NCBI GenBank assembly: GCA_012931725.1
Contig: CM022948.1
Location: forward strand, 77,076,276-77,140,275
Reading direction: 5' to 3'
Length of the DNA stretch: 64,000 nt
DNA from: Litsea cubeba
Taxonomy: Eukaryota > Streptophyta > Magnoliopsida > Laurales > Lauraceae
Below, in pieces: positions 47,218 to 64,000 of this stretch. The notes beneath the pieces were generated by a model that did not search any database, was not told where the DNA came from, and saw only the letters and a list, made by a program, of their open reading frames with translations. The first letter of the stretch is position 1; each line of letters starts with the position of its first letter. Position numbers and translations under genes: made by a program.

Positions 47218-48126
47218 GATTTTACCAAAAAAATAACTTTAAGTAGTCACCGCACAAAACAAGAAACTTTAGCCAGTAGTATACCAAATAGAAAATCTGT
47301 ACAGAAAAATTAACTTTTTTTACCTTTTTTTTGTGTGTGGTCATATTTGACCTTCATTTTCTGTGTTGAAAGTCAACTGTGACCCTCGCAATAACAAGTG
47401 AGGGTCGCATTCAACCCTGGGCAGGCAAAACCTCTTCATCTTCTTCATTCTTCCTCGAGTGTTCTAGTTTTCAATTAAAGGAAAAGATGACTGAAAGATC
47501 TGCCACTTAAAGTTACTTTTTTAGTAAATTTCCAATAGAGGATCCTTTTAGGAAAAAACTTCTACAATTTTAAACCCAAATTTCTAGCATGTTATGGTTT
47601 TGTGTAACATCACGTGAAAACAGATTTTGCTAAAATAGAAGAATGGATAGGAGGAGTAATTCAAAAGCTAATATTCACGCTCATTTGTGCTTTGGGCCAG
47701 AAAAATCATGCACATACAATAACTACCAACAAGAAAACCAGAGATGGGGAATAAAACAGGGCACTAGCAGTTCACATGATGCACAACCAATCGACAACAT
47801 TTATTAGGAACCAAGCATTTCTTAAATTGACCAACCCACCAACAACATTTTTAGGGCCGATTAACAATTTACTAGGTTAGATCTTCCAGTCATCTCTTTC
47901 TTAAATCAAAAACTCGAACACTCGAGGAAACAAGGAAGAAGATGAATAGTTATGCCTGTTCAGGATTGAATGCGACCCTCCCTTATTACAGCGAGGGTCG
48001 ACAACACAGAAAATCAAGGTCGAATGCGACAACAAAATAAAATGGTGAAAAAAAAAAGTTATTTTTTCTGTACGGATTCCCTGTTTGGTGCAGTTTACCA
48101 CTTAAAGTTATTTTTTTGATAAAATG
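47218..48126. mobile_element. Element with ~270-bp inverted arms (MULE-like)
   Basis: Left arm (47218-47490) and right arm (47880-48126) are inverted copies. They share TTTTACCAAAAAAATAACTT/TTTTATCAAAAAAATAACTT at the ends, then TGTACAGAAAAAT, GAGGGTCGCATTCAA, CAGGCA, TTCATCTTCTTC and TTCCTCGAGTGTTC. The central 400 bp has no coding frame. One further arm of this family is at 10196-10425. No clear target duplication. Confidence 0.72.
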
Positions 48127-49443
48127 ATAAATTTGAATATTTTTAAAATGCCCTTCTAATTTTTCAAATGTAACTATTAAAGACAGTGATAATATCCAAA
48201 GTTGGGAAGTTTTGATTTTTGTAAAACGCCCCTTTAGTTTTTTTTTATCCGATAAATGAACTTCAATTAAAACAAGACAAGAAGACAACAAAACCAATAG
48301 AATGGGATTGTAGGGAGGAGTCCAAACAAAAACTCTTGACGAGAGAAGAACAATTCTTGGCCAAATATACGAGTAACCTCATTAACAATCTTATTGAGAA
48401 ATTTGAAAAACTCAATAAAAATATTAATAATAATAAACTATAGGCGGGGCAGCTGGGCCCCACTATATGCCACGTGTCGGCTGATGTGTAATCCCATCCT
48501 GTAAGTGCGCGTAAGATAGCTTCCGGGCGCAAAGATACAAGAGTGGGCGGAACGGAACCCTTTACGCGCCCCAACGACCTCTTCACCTTTGACCACAGAA
48601 CGTGCAGGGGCAGAGAGCTGTTATGTTGACTGCCACGTGTCTATCTTAAAAAGTACGACCGGCCCGAAGAACGGGTCAAAATTTATATGCCAATAGAATT
48701 CGGATCCTCCGAGGCCGGCCCTTTTAGTGGGACCCACTTTTTAAGAAAAATATATACTGTTTACCAAAAATGTCTTGACCCTTGTTTTGGCTCTGCTCAA
48801 ATCTTTCTGCAATGACTCCACTTGTGATTTAATTTTAAAAAAATATATGAAGTTGCTTTTGCATTTGGTACATATGTTTTATTCGTGATTAATTTAACTA
48901 TGATTTCAGTTTTTATTGTAGTGAAGTTCAATATCATCCAAATCTATCAACCCTTCACCGCTTTTGCATGCTTTTAAGTTCTAATCATGCAACAAGATTT
49001 GGTAAAATTTAACAAGGGTTGAACATAAAAAAGGCAAAATTTTCATAATTTAGGTACAGGATTTGTGACCAGTCCAATGGTCCCATCGGGGTCTGGACTT
49101 TTGAAACTGCTTCTAAATGCAATGTATAGTCAGGGTCATCAAAGAACAGGCCTCAATAATAATACATTGAGGTCAGATTCATAAATCCATCCATAGAGGG
49201 TCTACCTCTGCAACTGTTCCACTTGAATTCTGACCGACATCCTTGCATTTTCACCACCGCATTAAAAATAAAAATAAAAAAATCTAAGGTAAACTTTTAT
49301 GGTTGTCACTTTATCTACGTTAAGCGAAATTTTCACCTACAGAAACGTCCATGCCCGAAAGTTAAATGTTGAGAGGAGACTAAATGTGTCAAAGAGGCAC
49401 AAGGCTTAAAATGTCCTGAATTAAAGACGCTTACCATGACAAG
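48127..49443. other. Intergenic, no gene seen
   Basis: 48440-48720 is GC-richer than its surroundings and contains two GCCACGTGTC words (48469 and 48630; G-box core CACGTG) and TTTGACC. This could be promoter-like or part of a transposon; no transcript start can be tied to it. Confidence 0.35.
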
Positions 49444-49619
49444 CAGAGGCGGACCCAGGCTTTGATGACCTGGGGCGGTCGATTTTAAATTCTTCATTGA
49501 TTTAAATGGGCCCCCCATACATATTTATCTAAACACTATACAATCACCCCATGTCCGAAGCACATGTCTAAATGGTAAATAATTGCCCCACCTAAATAAA
49601 AATTCTGGGTCCGCCCCTG
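49444..49619. mobile_element. 176-bp hAT MITE with perfect 8-bp target duplication
   Basis: The ends CAGAGGCGGACCCAGG and, inverted, CAGGGGCGGACCCAGA match the plant hAT consensus CAGGGGCGGACCCA. ATGACAAG is exact at 49436-49443 and 49620-49627. Confidence 0.94.
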
Positions 49620-49780
49620 ATGACAAGCATCATGTTTGATTGCGAGAACATCATTTGGCCTTCCCCATTGGATCATTGTCACTTTAAATTACCCTCAAAG
49701 TAAAATGTTGGGATATTTCAAAATTTATATTTTTTTCATACCTAGATATTATCAAAAAACTGCCTCAGACCCCACCCCCA

Positions 49781-49919
49781 CCCCCCAAATTCCCATGGGA
49801 TGCCCATCCATGAAAGAAGGGTCAGTAAAATCCCACGACTTGGGGTGGAACCCCCCAATTCCCATGGGATGCCCATCCATAAAAGAAGGGTCAGTAAAAT
49901 CCCACGACTTGGGGTGAAA
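49781..49919 (+). repeat. 69-bp tandem duplication
   Basis: AATTCCCATGGGATGCCCAT starts at 49788 and again at 49857, and the copies remain nearly identical through TCCCACGACTTGGGGTG. The unit itself produces an in-frame repeated peptide by chance. Confidence 0.92.
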
Positions 49920-52900
49920 AAAGCAGTAGTAAAGGCTAGCGTGCGGTGTTTTCACAGCCTTAGAAGATGGCAGTAAAAGAGTAATGAGTCATGAGTGTCG
50001 GTTGCAATGGCACTCAACTAAAAACCACACACATAGCCTTCAATTCAGTCATCAAGGGTACAGAAGAAACATAGGTATCAAATCAGATAGGGCCCACCCC
50101 ACCTACTTGAAAAATCAAAAAGGAAATACGAGGCATTGAGGGTGACTCACGATATCATTTTGACGATCTCTAAAAACGAGTACAACAAATCCTATTCATT
50201 TACAAGGTGTGTCGGACTCGATGGTCCTATGCACAAATCATAACCAACTTGCAAGTTGCAATCTTTATATATTAAATTATGAAGATTTAAGTCAAAACTT
50301 ATGTACATAATTGGATACTGCGACCCTCAAAAGAACAACTTCATTCAACCAAAATAACGTTGATCATAGGACGTTGCGACCCATAGAAAAATCAACCCAT
50401 GTCAACTTCCCTGTCACCGGGGCATGGATACAGCTAAATCCTATATAACTCTGCATTCAAATGGCTCAAAATCCATTAACAAAAAGATGATCATTTGCTG
50501 CAATCATAACGGTGGTGTGCTTGAATCTGATTCAACTTCTGCTGTAATCATCATCATCATTAAAGCCGTGTCCTAATGATTTATGGTTGACTAGCATTAA
50601 ATATAAAAAAATATAATTATTAGTTTAACAATGTACCACTCCAACTTTAGGAAAATTAGGTCAGTAGTTGATGCTATGATATGATAGCAGATTAATTAAA
50701 AAAAAAAAAAAAAAAAGTGAGCACCCTTACCTACTCTTTCAATCTTTCGTTTTAATTTAATTCAAAGGATTAGACTGAGATGTACTAGTTCTGAAAAGGA
50801 GATTATATGGACACGTGAGAATAATACCTTGCAGCCGTTGGCAAATGATTGGGATTTGGACGTGGTAGCGTGAGAATCTCATCAACAAACAAACAAGCTC
50901 AAGCCAGCTCATTCACAAAGAAAGGTCCAGAGCTCCTCCCCTAAATTCCAATTCATCCCCCATTCTCCTACTTACAAACCAATTACCATTAATATTTTAT
51001 TGTTAGCAAAGTATAAAGTACGTCTCTACCCTCAATTTATTCCTTGTATTTTATTAGAAAGCTCTTCTCTTTTCTCAAACCCAACTAAAGAAGAAACGAA
51101 AAAAATATATAGAACTAAAAGTAGGCCCTTATCATCTGTGAGAAAGTCCTGCCAGGGAGGAATGACTTGGAAAGAGCCATCCCAAACAAAAGAAGGGAGA
51201 GGAAGTGGGGAAGAAGAAAGAAACAGCTTAACAACCATTTAGTAAGAAAAATGTAAAATTGGAGAGAACACCGACAATGACCATCTTCTTCTCTTTGCTA
51301 AAACTATACTATATGTTGGAATGGCGTACACAAGAAAGCTGCTCTCAAGAATATGAAACAATCAATGGGTCTCTGATCTTTCTTACACAATGACAAAATT
51401 CAGTTCCTGAAAAAATAATAGTGATATTGCAGCCGCTCCCTGGCCTCCTCCTCCTCTTCTTTAGTTATACCTATGTTTGAGGTTATTAGAGAGACAAAAC
51501 TAAAATTAGAAAATATGATCGGTAAAACTTCATACACAACAAAGAACAGATTATGTACTGATATAGTTTATTTTCTTTTTGGTAAAAAATGTACTGATAT
51601 AGTTAAAAAAGTGTTGGGCCCCATTTGGATTGGCAGGAACTTGGTTGACCTGCACCCAGGTTACATTTAATTGGTCATGGTAAAGAGATAAGCAGCCGTG
51701 ATTCGTGGATGATGCAACTTATCCAAACAAAGACTCCAATCAATGGAAATATTTTTTGGGGGGGGAAGGGTGGGCGCAGCCATTTCCTATCAACGGGTGG
51801 GAAATTGTAGGTCACTTGTTCATCTCCACCCTTGACCAGAAAATAAGCCAAACTTCCCAAAAATCTTTTTTTTTTATAATGGAAAAATCATTTTGTAAAA
51901 TGAATAATCACAAAGGATAAAACAATTGTCGGGTCATGATGTGCACAGGCCATATTCAAATATTGAGACAACCACAATATTGCAGCCCATCCAGTGGATG
52001 GCAATTAAATGGTTAAGAGCCAAAGTTAGTCAGAACATGAGCAACAACAAAAATGGCAACTTTTGGGCAATAACAGCCCAAGATGATGACCACACCGGAA
52101 CAAGTGTCCCACACGGTACACATCTGCCAGTAGTATAATGAGCATCGTGCTTCATGTTACTTGTGTAAGCACATCACAATCATGATAAAAGGCTCGTGAG
52201 AAAAATAAAACTTTTTTTTTTCTGAGAAATAATCAATAAAGAGAGATCACCTGTATTACTGCTGGAACCAGCTGCCTTGGCAGGGTCTAATGGCTTGGCG
52301 CAAGCACTGCTTGATCAGCAAAAAAAAATGTACGGTCAAATGAATCAGCATAACCAATTGTATGTAATAAAGAGAACTGCTTGTATAGAGGTGTCCTAAC
52401 TCATTTGAAGGTCAATGTTGAACAATAGTTGGATCAGTCTCAAAATTAGAGTGTGATATAATGGGGGCAATGTGTATGAGGCATAGATTGATCATAGGTG
52501 AGACCCATAATACATACAGGAAAGAACAAAGTGGGAGTGCAAAATTTCGGATCGAAGTTAGTTTTAGCCTAGATGACACAGTACATGAAAGGAGATCCTG
52601 ATTGTGTCAGCGGATAGCTGGAGAGAAGGATCCACCATGGATTGGTTGCATGTAGCCCAAAATCACATGGAGATTAAAAACAAATACTATTGCGGGCCAG
52701 AAAAAAAAAATGGTAAGAACAATTTCATCAAAGGATTCATGATCATCCAAATTTAGGAGTTTGTTGACCCATGCAACCACTCTTTCCGATCCAACCATCC
52801 AACATGACCATGTAGGAGAGCCCCCAGGTAGCGCAGACAATGAGGACCTCATTACAATATGAAGAGGCCACCTCTCATTGGATCATAATTGATACTCATT

Positions 52901-53000
52901 TGTACATGTAGTTGCAAACTTGCAAGACGGTATTTTAGAGAAAATCAATTAATCACCAGAGACAAAAATTGGAATTTTACACTTGCCCAACCAATTGCTT
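49920..53000. other. Intergenic, including 3' flank of COPB2
   Basis: No gene recognised. The part nearest 53000 should hold the 3' UTR of the minus-strand COPB2 gene. A poly-A run lies at 50698-50717. 52250-52316, which on the minus strand reads like a GC-richer island between AG and GT-like words, might be a 3' UTR segment, but this is unproven. Confidence 0.4.
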
Positions 53001-60677
<7,677 letters not shown>

Positions 60678-63600
60678 CTAACAAGTAAAACAAAATTTCC
60701 CCAGACATCAAGATACAAGACGAACTTCAGAAAGACATAAATCAAAATAATAAAAGTGAATAAGAAACTTAACTATGATAAAAACAGGAAAGCACTGGGA
60801 ACAGATAATAATTTTCCATGTTCAACAACTGTCCACCACCATCAAAAGGTAAAAGAAAAGAAACGTACAAAACTATGCATATTTTCATTATTTAAATATC
60901 GTATAAGCAAAATAGATAACACAATTTATAAATATCATGGTAAGTAAAAGAAAGTCTTTAAAACGGTCCAAAATTGTCAGCTGTCAAAACTTCCAGTGTC
61001 CACATTGTTTTTTTTTTTTTTTTAATTTTTTTTAATGGCAACTTTCATTAAAAGCATAAAAGAAATCAGTACAAAAGCATTATACTGATCTGGACAGAGG
61101 CAAAAACAAGCAAAAGTACAAATATTTAAACCCCCAAACATAACATGCTAGTCAGCTACTCAGTACAAATCTTTAAACCCCCAGTGACCACATTGATTAA
61201 ATCAATGAACAAAAAAAAAATCAGAAAACAACATTGAATAACATGAATCCTCCCTGAACTACTCAGACTTGATACATGCAACATGATGTACAGAAGTAAA
61301 CATAACAATAAATTCCTGAAAAAAAGTGTTCAGGACTTTCCACACCATTTACAAAGATGTCAGCCTGGTTTGAGTACTGTTATTGGAGTGTATTTAAATT
61401 TTAGAGTGGATCATGATTTACACTAGGCAACCTAGTTCCACATTTTTAACAGCCTTCAAACTAACAAAATGGGATTGACGACGACACCTTCTAATCCAGA
61501 TTTCCCATGGTGCCAAATTCAGTATGTTTCATAGGATACAAGCAAACATAGGATACAAGCAATTAATAGAAGGCTGCTGAGTGCTGGCTATAAAACTAAA
61601 GATGAAACTCTAAGTTGGTTCTACTGATTGACATACACGATATACTTCTTACAACCAAAGAAGTGATCCTATGTTAGCCCCACTGGTATACATAGGCTAG
61701 TCACATGTTGTAAAAAACAAAACAAAAAAAAACTCAAACAGGGCCCATTTTGGATACCTGCAACTCTCAGAACTTTCACACTTGGACTAGAGGGTAAAAA
61801 CATTCCAAATTTCAAGAACTGTGCTGCATCAAACAACAAATTTCCTCTCTAACTAAAGAGATTATTAAAAAACATTAAATGCTTACTGATGTAAATAAAA
61901 GATGGGATCTGACCAACACACAGATTTAGGATGGTCCAGGTTGAACTTAGAATTAGTCCTCTGACCAAGTCTGTCGAAACAGTTTCAACTTAGTCTGTAT
62001 CTGTATCATCTCCAAATTTGCATTATAAGTTTTAATGCAAATTTCCACACATTAACAGCAAAATTCAGCAGCTATCTTCAATTACAGAGTTATCCTTAGT
62101 TCCACAGGTTCTAATAATGGAGTTATTGATATTGGCCAAAACAAGACCAATTAATATTTAATAGTAATGTAGGATTCACACTGATGCAGTTCCAATCAAT
62201 AGAGAAGACGCTTCAACTCCAAAACAGAGACCGTTGTGCAACCCTACAGAGAGTCAGCTATTTATGATCCAAAAAGGGCCTCCATAATTTGAAGAAAACA
62301 AGGAAAAACAATCACTATATCACCACAAGACAGTCAGATCTGAGTTTCGGAAGCAAAACTCATAAAGTCCCACCATTTCAAACCTAGAAGGCTGCCTATG
62401 TAAAGCATAAGTTGTTCGGTCCAATAATTGTGTGCTGACAATTTATTCAGACATAAGATGTATTCCCTAAATAAAATACTGGCTAGTAATCCTAACTTAA
62501 CAAAAAATATATTTTATACTAACCATTATAAGACTTTTTAAATAAATAGAAAAAAAAAAAAAAGCAAGCACAAGGTTGCACGTTGCACATAACTGCGCAA
62601 GTTGCTGTGATAGCAGGCCATCCCTAATGGGCTATTGCTGTGATAGTAGGGCCCACCAGCCCACAGAGCTTGGTGCATATTTAGGAGTGGTTTGGACCAA
62701 TATCTGAGCCCTTAGTTCCCAGGATATTATCTAACAATCCTACTAAAGGACTGTTCCATAAAACAGCCCATAACAGTCCCCCAATTGGATTCAAAGTCCA
62801 AACCCTTTAGACATGTATCCAGATCCCACACATGTAATCAAACACCTCCAAATATGTCAAAGCATTCCCACTACAGGATCTTCTTGGTTTTCATCAATGG
62901 ATGCAAGCTGATCTGCATCACACACGACCAATTTGAACTCAAGCAAATGCCAACAACAGTCGCTGTCATTGCTTAGACCACAAAACCTACCTAGAAACTG
63001 TGAACAAGAGCATAAAGGTCTATCTCACTCTCTCAGTGTTGACTGATACTTCACTGTTGATTTGTGTTATGAATATGTCCAATTTGACATGCATATAACT
63101 TGTTTTTCTAGGATGTTTTAATGCTTCAATAATCAAAAGTATTTGGCTCAAAAGAAGTCGAGAAAAATAGGTCTGTGACTGGACCATATTCGGGCCTGGA
63201 GATATGATTACCCATTAATCCACAGTTTTATGGGGCTTAGGCATAGTGACGAGTGCCCAAATTCTGGGGCAGACCTAAGCCCAAAACATATGGCCACATC
63301 CGTTGAACGCTGGACTTGATTGGGGAAATATATAAATCCAAGAGCAAATAGAACTTAGGCGGGGTCTTTTTGGCTTAAGATACAATACCAAATATCCATG
63401 CCATATGTTGGGTCAAACATGAGACCATGGCAAGAATTTGGACCAGAACCATGGGACTGTCATGTAAGATCCTCCAGCATCCCATACATACAACATACAG
63501 AGGCTAGAAAGATCATTTGTGCAGACCCAAACAGTTTCTTTAATTAGCTCTTAAAATTGTCACAGCTACAGAGCTTATTCAGTATGAGTTATAGACCAAA

Positions 63601-64000
63601 CTGTCACAAAATGCATCCCACAACAGTCAACAAATAGGCCATGACTGGGTCAGATTTGGTCCTGAACTAAAAAATACAAAGGGGCGCATAACCTGCCCAA
63701 TGGATAGTTTGCAGTGAGCTTTTGATCTAACACCACACCATATTTTTTGCAAACCTTGGGTCATATTTAATGACTAAGAATATTCATAGAAGGTAAAAAA
63801 GTCTTGGTCAAATCAGACTCAAATCAGTGCATCAATTTGGGGACAACAAGATCGCAACCGGTCAACTGGAGAATGTGCACAAGAAAGAGAATGAACTAAG
63901 GGGGGTTTCACAGTTGGAAGAGAGTCACATCGCACTCCGTCCAATCCGTTGCAATGAGTGAGAGAGAGAGAGGCACTCGACTCATAGTGCTCCATTATAC
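60678..64000 (-). other. Probable COPB2 intron and upstream part, no exon found
   Basis: The exon ending at 60677 starts with an acceptor (TTAG) in mid-codon, so coding exons must lie further up. I searched by eye for the expected preceding peptide on the minus strand up to 64000 and found no candidate, so this is most likely one long intron. An oligo-T tract (61009-61032) followed by TTTCATTAAAAGCATAAAAG resembles the A-tailed 3' end of a minus-strand LINE or SINE. Near the right edge a (GA)n run lies at 63958-63972. Confidence 0.5.

Overview
The window is plant nuclear DNA: introns with GT/AG borders, plant-specific gene families (leucine-rich repeat extensin, U11/U12-31K), plant tRNA-derived SINEs, a Ty1/copia element, RTE-type LINEs, and many hAT- and Mutator-like non-autonomous elements. 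The gene density (three recognisable genes in 64 kb) and a 3.9-kb intron packed with repeats suggest a medium-to-large angiosperm genome. I cannot fix the species; a woody non-grass is plausible, but that is inference.

Layout. 1-5 kb: AT-rich intergenic DNA with a decayed Ty1/copia retrotransposon (1206-4743, CCAAC target duplications, reverse transcriptase deleted). 5.0-5.6 kb (-): unrecognised coding-like remnants. 7.3-13.4 kb: repeat-dense, with a GC-rich hAT-like element, foldback elements with long inverted ends, a broken LRR receptor-kinase fragment (9.53-10.19 kb), a MULE-type MITE and a well-preserved SINE. 13.59-14.39 kb (+): intact single-exon gene for the U11/U12 snRNP 31-kDa protein. 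14.4-36 kb: no recognisable gene; it holds a complete non-autonomous hAT element with perfect 8-bp target duplications inside a tandem array, a nested MITE/hAT pair, a second GC-rich hAT-like copy, a MULE-type MITE with a perfect 9-bp duplication, a 1.4-kb element containing degenerate tandem units, and microsatellites.

36.4-38.7 kb (-): leucine-rich repeat extensin (LRX) gene, complete except for a single-base frameshift in its extensin domain. 39-53 kb: MITEs, local duplications and a long-inverted-repeat element, with no recognisable gene. 53.0-60.7 kb (-): the last seven coding exons of the coatomer beta-prime subunit (COPB2). All six introns have GT/AG borders and exon phases agree throughout. 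The 5' part of this gene must lie beyond 60.7 kb, probably past the window end; 60.7-64 kb looks like intron.

The three genes are unrelated housekeeping or cell-wall functions (minor spliceosome, cell-wall sensing, COPI vesicle coat) and form no operon-like unit. I found no CRISPR array, rRNA or functional tRNA gene, and no new multi-gene system. The most notable observations are the LRX frameshift, the tandemly duplicated primer-binding region of the copia element, the SINE close to the U11/U12-31K start codon, a possible gene-fragment-carrying MULE, and several insertions whose pre-insertion sequence can be read from neighbouring copies.
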